DNA from: Ktedonobacteria bacterium | Lineage (GTDB): Bacteria > Chloroflexota > Ktedonobacteria > Ktedonobacterales > JACDGC01 | Direction: 5' to 3' | DNA length: 64,000 nt | NCBI GenBank assembly: GCA_027459785.1 | Contig: DAIDGU010000053.1 | Span: 1-64,000 of the forward strand | Shown here: one piece after another, positions 1-8,695 of the stretch | How the letters are laid out: each line of letters begins with the position of its first letter | Numbering within the stretch: the stretch's first letter is position 1 | Position numbers and translations under genes: made by a program | The notes under the pieces: generated by a model | Databases searched by the model: none | Told to the model about the DNA's origin: nothing | What the model saw: the letters and a program-made list of their open reading frames with translations, nothing else

Positions 1-320
1 GCTGCGAAACCTTGAGCCATGAGAGCCAAAGCGGCCAGACGGGTCTCGACGAACTGTGCTACGCGCATGGGAAGCTCTGCACGGCTAAACGTTTCCTCGG
101 CCTCTAGCCACTCCTGAACACAGCGTGGATCGCCTGCATCAAGATCCAGCCCTTGTTTGATGAGCCAGGTCCGAAAGCGCACCAGGGTGGCTTCATAGGT
201 CTGGCGCGTCGCCCTGCTTTGGGAGCGTTGGTCTTTGGCATGAAGCCAGGCAGCAATCGCCATATCGATGGATGTGATGGGAAGTGGAAGTGATGCAATA
301 GGATGTTCCGCTGTAGACAT
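1..320 (-). CDS. N-terminal part of a tyrosine recombinase/integrase-like protein (runs off left edge)
   Basis: Hand translation of the minus strand from ATG at 320 gives an open 106-codon frame MSTAEHPIASLPLPITSIDMAIAAWLHAKDQRSQSRATRQTYEATLVRFRTWLIKQGLDLDAGD..., resembling the SAM-like N-terminal domain of phage-type integrases. Not in the ORF track because it has no stop inside the window. Confidence 0.55.
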   Translation of the reverse strand, partial: MSTAEHPIASLPLPITSIDMAIAAWLHAKDQRSQSRATRQTYEATLVRFRTWLIKQGLDLDAGDPRCVQEWLEAEETFSRAELPMRVAQFVETRLAALALMAQGFA

Positions 321-956
321 TACGGCTCCTTTGCAAATGACTCCATCTTAGGGGTTTCCTGCCTAAACGTCAGAAGTGTACCTCTGCTAGCAGTATAACA
401 TAGCTGGACAAGATCTGTGGATACTAGGAGAATATGCCTTATTGCAAGAATAAATCATGCAAGGATGATTTTTCCGATTTGTTCTTTAGTACCATGTATA
501 GTAATCGTGCGCACGTTGCGATACTTTCGCCTAAATTGTAGATTTATAGCTATTATGTTGGTTCCTTTTAAAATCACGTATTCCGATAAAGCCGAACATA
601 CCACGTTATGCAGTGGAAGTTAGCAGTTTTGCATACCAACAAGGAGGCAATTATGTTACTTTGAATAATGCCGCTTATTCCAAGTATAGCATTGTGCCGT
701 TAATGGCTTATCTAACTATAGCCATTATTTCCTTCCAATAGCGACTAATTTGCATGACAGGCAGTGACCTACTGAAATTGAGGATATTGCTGAAAAGAGA
801 GAGATCTATAAAATGACAAGATTCTAGCTAAACTATTTATTCGCGTAAAACTACTTATCAACGGTCCTAGCCTTGTTTCCACTTGATTTGACAAAAAAGG
901 ACTGTTCGACTATATTTATGGCTACTACGCATGAGCGATGAAATGAGGCATGACTG

Positions 957-1412
957 ATGACGACGTTCAGATGGAAGGCGATAGAGGAGTATTCCCCTTT
1001 TTGCCAATTATTAGCCAATCATATGTGGGAACAACGTCCCCCGCTCAATCCTGCACAATTGTCTCATTTAACGGGGATAGACTATTCAACGATCTATCGC
1101 TGGTTCCAACAAAAGGCATCCCCTGACCCGGTTCACCTCCTGCGCCTGGCTCAATGTCTGCCTATTCCGGTGCAGACCTTATTCGTCGCGGCGGGCTATG
1201 GTTTGACCACATTTCCACTCTTTTCTCTAGCTGAGGCCTGGGAGTATGTCATCAACCAGGTACGCAACTCGCAGCACGTCGGAAGCGATGCGCATGACGA
1301 TGTGCTGGTCGTGTTAGATTTGGTGCGTGAAGAAGATCTCGGACGACGTCATTGCGGCGATTATGCTGCTCAACAGGATTTGAGAATAGCTCCCATCGAT
1401 GAAAGCAGGTGA
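957..1412 (+). CDS. XRE/HTH-type DNA-binding protein
   Basis: HTH pattern LSHLTGIDYSTIYRWFQQKASPDPVHLLRLAQCLPIPVQTLFVAAGY. Confidence 0.6.
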   Translation: MTTFRWKAIEEYSPFCQLLANHMWEQRPPLNPAQLSHLTGIDYSTIYRWFQQKASPDPVHLLRLAQCLPIPVQTLFVAAGYGLTTFPLFSLAEAWEYVINQVRNSQHVGSDAHDDVLVVLDLVREEDLGRRHCGDYAAQQDLRIAPIDESR

Positions 1413-1672
1413 AGGAATAAAGGAAAGAGGGATCATCCATGCCTCAAACACTGAACAAGTTCAGAAACGATTCTGTTGGTGAGTTACTTGTTTAAGATAT
1501 GGCCTTGGGAATATGGTCTTTCACACTGCTATCCAGCAGGTAATATTCGAGCTAAGTATGGGCTGAGAATCTATCGCTTTCAGTATTATCCAAGGGAGCA
1601 CCAATAGTATCCTTCTCAGAGTCTGCTATTGCTCTCTTGAGGAAATTGCCGATACATTTTTGCCACCTTCTT

Positions 1673-2608
1673 TCAACTTTCCCTATTTACCGTCTTTCGA
1701 TCTCCGAGGATATCTGCTATTGTCCATAAACGGATGTATCCTTCTTCGTTTTTCCGTAAAATTGAGCAAACTGGACATCGAGGATCGAAACAGAGATTGC
1801 TCTCAGGGACGATATCGGTCTTAGATTTGCCGCATGCTTCTCGGTGCGTCTGGTTGATATTGAACACGGCCTGATCCTCAGTAATCAGGTTACAATCATC
1901 CCGTCCGTTGAACTTCACTGGCGTCACTTGAAAGCGTGGTACTTCACCAGCAGCCAATCTCGCTTTGGCCGTGACACACTGTGTCCCCGCGCTGGATGGA
2001 TTATGACCGTGCGCGATTTGGCAGTAGATAAAGAGGGAAAATTTACCAAACGTTTCGCCACGACCCACCCAGTAGTGGCGAATTTCGGCGATTTCCTCCT
2101 CTGATAAGGCTTTTTTACTCGATGGCTTTTTTCGGGGTGCCGGCAGATGTACTGAGGAATATGCTCGCTCTTCTTGCATGTCTGGCCGCATCACGTGTGG
2201 CTCGGTGGCTAGGGCCATCTCCAATTCACGACTCATCAGATCATCGTGTGCAACCATATCTGTCAAAATACGGTCGCCTACTTCTCGTCGCTCTGCCAGA
2301 GCCATCAAGACCAATCGGCGCAGTTCGTTGATATCCTGTTCGAGCTGCTGGACACTCAGTGACAGAGACAGTACCCGTGACAGAGGTTTCCCTGCCGGGA
2401 GAAGTTCATAATCAGGATAATAGCGCAGGAGTGCCTGGAGATCCGCTTCTTCAAGATAGTGCTGCTGGCGCTTACTTTTAATATACCGCTTATCGGCGAC
2501 GTCAGGATGTTGCTGCACCCAGCGTTGTAGCGTCCGTAGTTTTATCGGATCGCGTGTGACTTTATGAACGATCCGCATGGCAGCTTGATCGAGCGTGACA
2601 AATGGCAT
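1673..2608 (-). CDS. Conserved hypothetical protein, paralogue A (HTH-like N-terminus, C-terminal CPVC motif)
   Basis: 311-aa frame from ATG at 2608; shares LDQAAMRIVHKVTR...TLQRWVQQ, HYWVGRGETFGKFSLFIYCQIAHG and CFDPRCPVC with the adjacent ORF. Confidence 0.7.
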   Translation of the reverse strand: MPFVTLDQAAMRIVHKVTRDPIKLRTLQRWVQQHPDVADKRYIKSKRQQHYLEEADLQALLRYYPDYELLPAGKPLSRVLSLSLSVQQLEQDINELRRLVLMALAERREVGDRILTDMVAHDDLMSRELEMALATEPHVMRPDMQEERAYSSVHLPAPRKKPSSKKALSEEEIAEIRHYWVGRGETFGKFSLFIYCQIAHGHNPSSAGTQCVTAKARLAAGEVPRFQVTPVKFNGRDDCNLITEDQAVFNINQTHREACGKSKTDIVPESNLCFDPRCPVCSILRKNEEGYIRLWTIADILGDRKTVNRES

Positions 2609-3501
2609 CAAAACACCTCTTGTTCGACGTTATATAACGTTCGATGTGACCCTTGATCAAGAGCACGGCATACGGGACACACAGCATCCCGGCAGATAAC
2701 CTCATGAGGTACTTCTCCTGAGCCCTCTCGTTCCTGTGCCTCAGTGTGAATACGGGCGATATTCTGGATCGCTTGTGCTTCATCGACCACTAAGCGATCA
2801 TCCTGACCATTAGCTCCTCCTGCGACAATGGTCAGCGGATAGCTCTGTCTTTGATGTTGCTTAGCTGCCTGTTTCGCTGCTTGGCGTCGGTGGCTGGCGG
2901 CTGATTCGCTGATCCCATGCGCGATTTGTAAATAAACGAAGAGGGCGAAATAGCCGTGGGTGTCGCCTCGCCCTACCCAATGATCACGTAGTGGAAGTAC
3001 ACGCAGGGAATGTGAGGGTGTTGTTGCCCTATATGAAGGAACATAAGGAGTTTGCTGCGCTTTGGATAATTGCGGTTGCCCCGTTCGTGTAATGTCTGGG
3101 GGTATCGGGATCACAGCATAGGGATCACGGAGAACTTGATACATCTCCTCCAGATAACGATATTGGCGGTGTAGTTCTTTGAGTTGGACTTCGAGACGAC
3201 AAATTTCCTCGGACTGCTCTTCCTCATCCTCGGTTGCCTCCCCCTGGAACTCATAGGGGCGGTCAACTAATAATTGAAGGATTTGCGATTCAGTGAGCCG
3301 ATGTGGTACTCCCATTTTAATAAGTTTACGTTCATCAGTAAACAAAGAGTCACGCTCTGTTGGTGCAGCATGGCGTCCTTGAGCAATCCAAGCACGCAGC
3401 GTACCTGGCCGGATTGAAACGCGCGTTTGTCTATGGATAATACGCCTAGCCGCTTCTTCGAGTGTCAACCGTGGTTGTGCATTCTCACAGAACGAGTTCA
3501 T
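2608..3501 (-). CDS. Conserved hypothetical protein, paralogue B (HTH-like N-terminus, C-terminal CPVC motif)
   Basis: LEEAARRIIHRQTR...TLRAWIAQGR, DHWVGRGDTHGYFALFVYLQIAHG and CRDAVCPVC match paralogue A; tandem arrangement. Confidence 0.7.
   Translation of the reverse strand: MNSFCENAQPRLTLEEAARRIIHRQTRVSIRPGTLRAWIAQGRHAAPTERDSLFTDERKLIKMGVPHRLTESQILQLLVDRPYEFQGEATEDEEEQSEEICRLEVQLKELHRQYRYLEEMYQVLRDPYAVIPIPPDITRTGQPQLSKAQQTPYVPSYRATTPSHSLRVLPLRDHWVGRGDTHGYFALFVYLQIAHGISESAASHRRQAAKQAAKQHQRQSYPLTIVAGGANGQDDRLVVDEAQAIQNIARIHTEAQEREGSGEVPHEVICRDAVCPVCRALDQGSHRTLYNVEQEVF
2627..2640. promoter_or_regulatory. Isolated copy of the palindrome (ACGTTATATAACGT) at the junction of the tandem paralogues
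   Basis: Same 14-bp palindrome as at 3713-3726, just upstream of the ATG at 2608. Confidence 0.7.
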
Positions 3502-3712
3502 CCTGATACTGCTCCGGTCTTGATAGACAAATGTACGTCGTTATCGTCGCCCCTTGCGAATCTGAGGTTAGTCAGATCTAGATATATTCATTACATACTT
3601 CCTCCCTAGCAGTCGTGGGGATCTTGCCGGTTTTTGCGTCTAGTCCATTGTATAGCTTTACTTAGCACGATAGATATAAGATGACCTTTGGGCTAGTAGC
3701 TTCCCGTTTATG

Positions 3713-4078
3713 ACGTTATATAACGTTCAAATCCCCCTCCCGAATTTTCTTCCTTGGATGCTTCTTTCCTATAGAAGATAGTTCTTTCACGTGTTGGATA
3801 AAAGGATTTGATAGGAGTTGCGGTATATATAGACGTTATATAACGTCTATAGCACACTACATCGGTATCCACTGAAACAGTATAGGCGTTACGTAACGCC
3901 TATACTGTCGATCAGGAGGCACGATTTATAATACCCAGTAATCTGATAGTCTAATAAGGCGTTATATAACGCCTTATTAGCACCTTTATTACTCGCATCC
4001 TGCTCAGGCCTGGAGTTTTAAACGTTATATAACGCCTTAAGAGCCAACACATAAAAGCCAAAAAAGCGTTACATAACG
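3713..4078. repeat. Array of palindromic elements with CGTTAYRTAACG core
   Basis: Cores at 3713-3726, 3829-3850, 3877-3908 (ACAGTATAGGCGTTACGTAACGCCTATACTGT, perfect 32 bp), 3951-3980 (CTAATAAGGCGTTATATAACGCCTTATTAG, perfect 30 bp), 4023-4034 and 4067-4078. Confidence 0.9.
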
Positions 4079-4106
4079 TCTATTTAGCTTTTATGCATTG
4101 GCTCTT
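4039..4106. repeat. Long imperfect inverted repeat flanking the last palindrome core
   Basis: AAGAGCCAACACATAAAAGC (4039-4058) pairs with GCTTTTATGCATTGGCTCTT (4087-4106) with two mismatches. Confidence 0.75.
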
Positions 4107-4413
4107 TCTCTGTCAATGGTGTTTGGGGGAGATCACGATGAAACTTTGGGCAGCGAAAGGACAACTGAACCAATGTATTCTCATTTGAAAGGAAGAAGCC
4201 ATAAGGAAAAAGCCATGTTGATCAAGCTTCCTCGAAAGAACCTGATGGAATACCAATCCCCACTGAGAACAAGTACAGCCGCTTACTGCTGATACCCCAG
4301 ATAGCGCTCCAACCCTCAGTTTCTTCCATTGCAAAGAAGATGCCGGAGCGGCAGGATGTTTGCGCTCACGGCATTGAACCAAGCGATGCTAAACATGAAG
4401 GTGCAAATACGCC

Positions 4414-5440
4414 CTAGCGGTCGGCCAGCAGAGCCAGGGCAGTTTGCAGGGCGCGGGCGATGTCGTCGAGCGAGGCTTCCGCGTCGCTTTCGCCCAGCCA
4501 GCCCAGCAGGATCTGCCGCGTCGGTTCATCCAACACGCCAGGTTGCTGGGTTAACGCGCGGATCTACTCCATCTGGGCCAGCGAGACTTCGGGCATCGCC
4601 GGCGCATCACTTGCCGGCTGGGGCGGGAAGGGAGAAGGGGCGGGCGGGGCCGCCTGCCCCTGCGATGACGGCGACTGAGGCATGTCGTCGAACATGGTGA
4701 GACCCGCCCCATCACTGACACCTCCGTTGCCGTGGCGCAGATCGAATGCCTGGCGGGCGGCAGCGATACCGCGTGCCTTGGCGTCTTCCAGCACGCGCAC
4801 ACATTCATCGATCTGATCCGCTAATTCCGCGTGGCCCTGGTGGCGCACCGCGCGCGCCAGATCCTGCGCCTGTGTGGTCACGCTGCTGTGCAGCAACTCG
4901 CCGGCGCGCTCGCGGAGGATGGTAAACCGTTGAGACTAGTCCGGCGCTTCGAGATAGGCGATGATGGCATTCTCCGATCCTGCTGCGAGCCTTTATTGGT
5001 GGTGTCCAGCCGCTGGGCTACGCACACCAGAATCGCCTGAACCTGCTGTTCCAGCGCCTGGCGGTGTTCCGGCGTGGAGTGGTCGTTGGCCAGCGCGCGC
5101 ATCGCCTGGTCGAAGTCATGGCGCTCCTCTGGGGTCATCGCGCCCAGCACCGTGCAGCCGCAGCGTCATGCGCCGCTCGCGCCGATCCTCGTGTTCCAGC
5201 AGCAGCAAACGGCGCAGCGTATCCAGATTCAGCAGCACGGATTGTTGCTGTTCCAACACGCGGCGCGTGGCATCGAAATTTGGCGCGTCGATGAAGGCTT
5301 GGATGGCGTCGTCGATCTGCTCGCGCGTCAGGGGAGTGCGCCACTGGGTATCCAGCGCGGGCATGGGATCGGGCGCGTGGCGTGGCCGCAGCAGCCAGGG
5401 GAACATAGATTTGTCGTCGCGCGGTGGTAAGGCCATCCAG
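4414..5440 (-). pseudogene. Degenerate helical-repeat protein gene (repeats like those found N-terminal to CHAT/NLR-type effectors)
   Basis: Coding sense is spread over several minus frames: AIQAFIDAPNFDATRRVLEQQQSVLLNLDTLRRLLLLEHEDRRE; ALEQQVQAILVCVAQRL; ENAIIAYLEAPD*SQRFTILRERAGELLHSSV...QME*IRALTQQPGVLDEPTRQILLGWLGESDAEASLDDIARALQTALALLADR. In-frame TAG at 4936-4938 and 4564-4566, plus frame changes near 5000 and 5150. Confidence 0.65.
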
Positions 5441-5564
5441 TTCCAATGCTTTTTGCTCGACGCGGTTGCGCTGGGCATGACGCTACCAATGCACGCATAG
5501 CATGCCCCTCCCCTTTCAGAGAGAGACATGCCATCATCCGATCTATCGCCGCCCTCGGCTCACA

Positions 5565-6416
5565 TCACGAGAACGATTCGTTACGCGCCTGATACACATC
5601 GCGGCGATCACGCACGGTGCCGCTCGTGAGCACGGCGGGGATCTGTGTCAACGCCGAACGCTTTGCCTGCAACCAGTGGACCAGATTGCCCTCGGTGGGC
5701 TGCACGCCCCGGATGATAACCCAGGACGACAGCTCATGCAACGTCAGGCGCGTCTTGCCTTGAAAGAACGTTTCGCGGAGGGTTTCCCGCAGATTCTCAT
5801 CAGTGGGGGCATACCACACACCCGGTAGCAGGAAACCGGTCCGTGTTGGTGTGCAATATAAAGCGACCCCGGCCAACCGGCCCGGCACCACCTTCACCAA
5901 TACCACGTTATTGACCAGCACGGTGCCGACGAAATCGTGGTCAAGCGCCTGATCGAGGCGTGGCTCGGCCCGGCTGCACAACGCCCACTGCTGCCACTTG
6001 CTGACGAGGGACAGCGGCTGTTGCTGCGCACCCACGTTTCCCAAGCACGCACGCATTCCCGGCAGCATCTCTGTCAGCGGGAGATGCCCCAACAACTCGG
6101 CCAGCGCGAAGAGATAGGCGTTGTACATCAAACACAGCGGATACTCCACTGCCGCCAGATCTGCGGCAGGCAGCGTGTGGCAGAACGTGAAGTAGTCCAC
6201 GAGTCGTTCCATTATCTCTTGCACCTGGGGTGCACGGGCAACGGCGCACAGCGAAGAACCCAGCGATGCATGAGCGCCATACGGCGGGGCAACCAGAGCC
6301 TGGCTGTCGCATACGGCGATCAGCCGGCGCATCATCTCGCCTTCTAAAGCGGGCAGGGCAGCCACCATCTCGCTGATGTGCTGGTGGAGCGTGCGCAAAT
6401 GTGCTACTGTATCCAT
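5565..6416 (-). CDS. Hypothetical protein (283 aa)
   Basis: Long ORF co-oriented with neighbours; SD-like AAAGGTGA upstream of ATG. Confidence 0.65.
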   Translation of the reverse strand: MDTVAHLRTLHQHISEMVAALPALEGEMMRRLIAVCDSQALVAPPYGAHASLGSSLCAVARAPQVQEIMERLVDYFTFCHTLPAADLAAVEYPLCLMYNAYLFALAELLGHLPLTEMLPGMRACLGNVGAQQQPLSLVSKWQQWALCSRAEPRLDQALDHDFVGTVLVNNVVLVKVVPGRLAGVALYCTPTRTGFLLPGVWYAPTDENLRETLRETFFQGKTRLTLHELSSWVIIRGVQPTEGNLVHWLQAKRSALTQIPAVLTSGTVRDRRDVYQARNESFS

Positions 6417-6612
6417 GTGGAATCACCTTTCACACAAAAAGTGGCGGCTCCCTCCTTCTAGGGAACCGCCACACTCTTGATGACCGAAGGTTCGGTCTTC
6501 CGTATTTGCCGAATGTCTCATCCCGCTTCACGTGCCAGCGAAAGGTTACTTGTGCCACTGGTGGCGCACGCGGCCACCGGCAACGCCGCTGCGGCATTCC
6601 CAAATTTCTCCT

Positions 6613-7356
6613 TTAGCGATCGGCGTGGTAGTAGCGCAAGTGACCCCGGCGCAAGGCCGCCTCGGCCTGTTCCTGCACACTGCCGTCGGCGCGTTTGATG
6701 AGCGCAAAGCCCGTGATCGGCACGGACGCAAACACACCCTCGTCCAATCCGACGACAGATTCACCGCTGGGGTTGAAATAGTAAGCTGTGCTCCCGATCA
6801 TGCGGACAAAATACTGGCGACCATCCAGATCAATAGGAGCGGTCGGATCGACCGCTGCCGCGCGGGGAATCAACTCATAGGTCTTGAACAAACACGGCCC
6901 CTGGGCCGCCATCTGCCCCCCAGATGCGGCGGCATGCCCTGGCAACTGCTTGTGGCAAGTGTGCGGCAATGCCTGGTCCTGCCACAGAGTATTGCGGGCG
7001 CGTGGATGGGCCAGAATCATCTGGCTCTGGTCGGACAACTGCGTGAAGTCCAGGAAGGGCGTCAGCTTGCGCGACACGCCATGTGCCTTGGCTTCTTCGA
7101 TGAAGTCCGCCGGCCAGGGATAGTATTCGGCCCCCACCCAGATCAGCAGGTGCGTTATGCCACTGCGCTCATCCTGCCAGAGAGTAGGTTTATTGACCAA
7201 ATCCAGTCCGGCGGGAACGGGCAGCGGCGGATCGATCAAGAAATCCTCGATGGGCCGTCCCTCCACACCGAGGCCGGCTTCCACATAGACACCGCCAGGG
7301 GTGCGTTCCCCACAGCCGCGCACGACGGGATCGGCCACGACCAGCGGCGGATTCAT
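6613..7356 (-). CDS. Hypothetical protein
   Basis: Internal ATG at 7356 (MNPPLVVADPVVRG...) gives a 4-bp overlap with the upstream gene, suggesting coupling. Confidence 0.65.
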   Translation of the reverse strand: MNPPLVVADPVVRGCGERTPGGVYVEAGLGVEGRPIEDFLIDPPLPVPAGLDLVNKPTLWQDERSGITHLLIWVGAEYYPWPADFIEEAKAHGVSRKLTPFLDFTQLSDQSQMILAHPRARNTLWQDQALPHTCHKQLPGHAAASGGQMAAQGPCLFKTYELIPRAAAVDPTAPIDLDGRQYFVRMIGSTAYYFNPSGESVVGLDEGVFASVPITGFALIKRADGSVQEQAEAALRRGHLRYYHADR

Positions 7357-8336
7357 ACAGCACCGCCTTCCGGTGGGGCTTCCGCCGCGCGCAGCCAATT
7401 GCGCATTTCCTGCGCGAAAATGCGTCCGCTCATCTGGACCCGCGCCGCGCTGCCCAGGGGCGCAGCGGTCAATTGCGGCAACACCACTTCCAGGGCGTGC
7501 AGCAACTGGCGCGCGGTCCCCAACGCCGGCGTTGCGGTCGCCGGTGGGCATGGGACGGGGGATTCCGACCCCGTCGGGAGCAACGGTATCTGCTGCATAC
7601 CGGCGCTCACGCGCTGCTGCACCAGGGGTTTGACCAGCGTGTCGTCCAATGGTTGATCCCTGATCACCGCATCTTCAACCACCGCCAATTGCTCGGATCC
7701 CAGCCGCAGCAGACGCCGAACCGTGGTAGCTGTCACATCTCCGACTAGAATGCGCTCGCGCACCAAGTCGGGAAGTTTGGCGACCTTGAAGTAGAAGCGC
7801 AGGGTCGTAATGGGAACGCCCAGTGACCAGGCAATCTCCTGCTCGCTCAAACCACCTCCGTCATCAAGGATATCGAGAACCTGTTCCAATTCATCAACCC
7901 AACTCAGCGTGCGCCGCCGCTGTTCCGTCAGGCGCAGGAACGCCTTTACCTTGGGACTCAGGTGGGCATACACGCGCATCCACAGCGTCTCATGGCCGGC
8001 GTCGTGCGCCCCACTGATCCGATGGCGTCCGAACACCACTTCGAACGTTTCCGTGTCAGGCACCGGCACCACCGCCGGATCATGCAAGACGCCGACGAGA
8101 CGGATATTGCGGGTATATCGATTCACCCCTCGCAGCCGCTCCTCATGGGGGATGCGCACGCGCGCCAGGGGAATTTCCCGGCGTTCATACGTCAATGGCT
8201 CGGTCATCCCCAAGGATTGCATCACCTCCGCGATGGCATCATCGAGCATGGGTTCTGTGTCGCCAGCAAACAAGTGTGCTTGGATCGCACACGCAGATAT
8301 CCCATCGGATGGGATGGTCGGTGGTTGGCGTACCAT
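7353..8336 (-). CDS. ParB/Srx-like nuclease-type or DNA-binding protein
   Basis: IPLARVRIPHEERLRGVNRYTRNIRLVGVLHDPAVVPVPDTETFEVVFGRHRISGAHDAGHETLWMRVY resembles the ParB N-terminal fold; central HTH LSEQEIAWSLGVPITTLRFYFKVAKLPDLVRERILVGDVTATTVRRLL. Confidence 0.7.
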   Translation of the reverse strand: MVRQPPTIPSDGISACAIQAHLFAGDTEPMLDDAIAEVMQSLGMTEPLTYERREIPLARVRIPHEERLRGVNRYTRNIRLVGVLHDPAVVPVPDTETFEVVFGRHRISGAHDAGHETLWMRVYAHLSPKVKAFLRLTEQRRRTLSWVDELEQVLDILDDGGGLSEQEIAWSLGVPITTLRFYFKVAKLPDLVRERILVGDVTATTVRRLLRLGSEQLAVVEDAVIRDQPLDDTLVKPLVQQRVSAGMQQIPLLPTGSESPVPCPPATATPALGTARQLLHALEVVLPQLTAAPLGSAARVQMSGRIFAQEMRNWLRAAEAPPEGGAV

Positions 8337-8454
8337 TTCAGCTTTGGCCTTTCTTCCAAAAACAACAAACGGACACCCCGCTGGGGATGTCCGTGAATTG
8401 GATGAGTTGTTCAGCTGGTCGCACCAGACCAGCCAGGGCTAGCAGCGAAGTATG

Positions 8455-8664
8455 CTAGGCGTGGGGAGGCGGTCGCCGGCGTGAGGTGGTCATCAGCAGT
8501 CGTACTGCACATTGGAGGCACAACGCCTGGCCGAGAAACCGCAAGCGTTGCCAGCGCGGATGCTCCCGTTGACACTGCTGGCAGATAAATTGTGGCCCCG
8601 TATCACTGCCTGGTAGAGCCGGCAGTGGCGTGGCATCCTCGTCATCTGGAAAGGTATGCTGCAT
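8455..8664 (-). CDS. Small zinc-ribbon-like protein
   Basis: MQHTFPDDEDATPLPALPGSDTGPQFICQQCQREHPRWQRLRFLGQALCLQCAVRLLMTT; two CxxC pairs. Confidence 0.55.
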   Translation of the reverse strand: MQHTFPDDEDATPLPALPGSDTGPQFICQQCQREHPRWQRLRFLGQALCLQCAVRLLMTTSRRRPPPHA

Positions 8665-8695
8665 CGCAACCTCTTTTCTGTTCGGGCTACAGGCG

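Noticed and set aside
6532-7656. 374-aa plus-strand ORF
   Set aside because: Antisense to two better-supported minus-strand CDSs that overlap by 4 bp; low-complexity Arg/Gly-rich translation.
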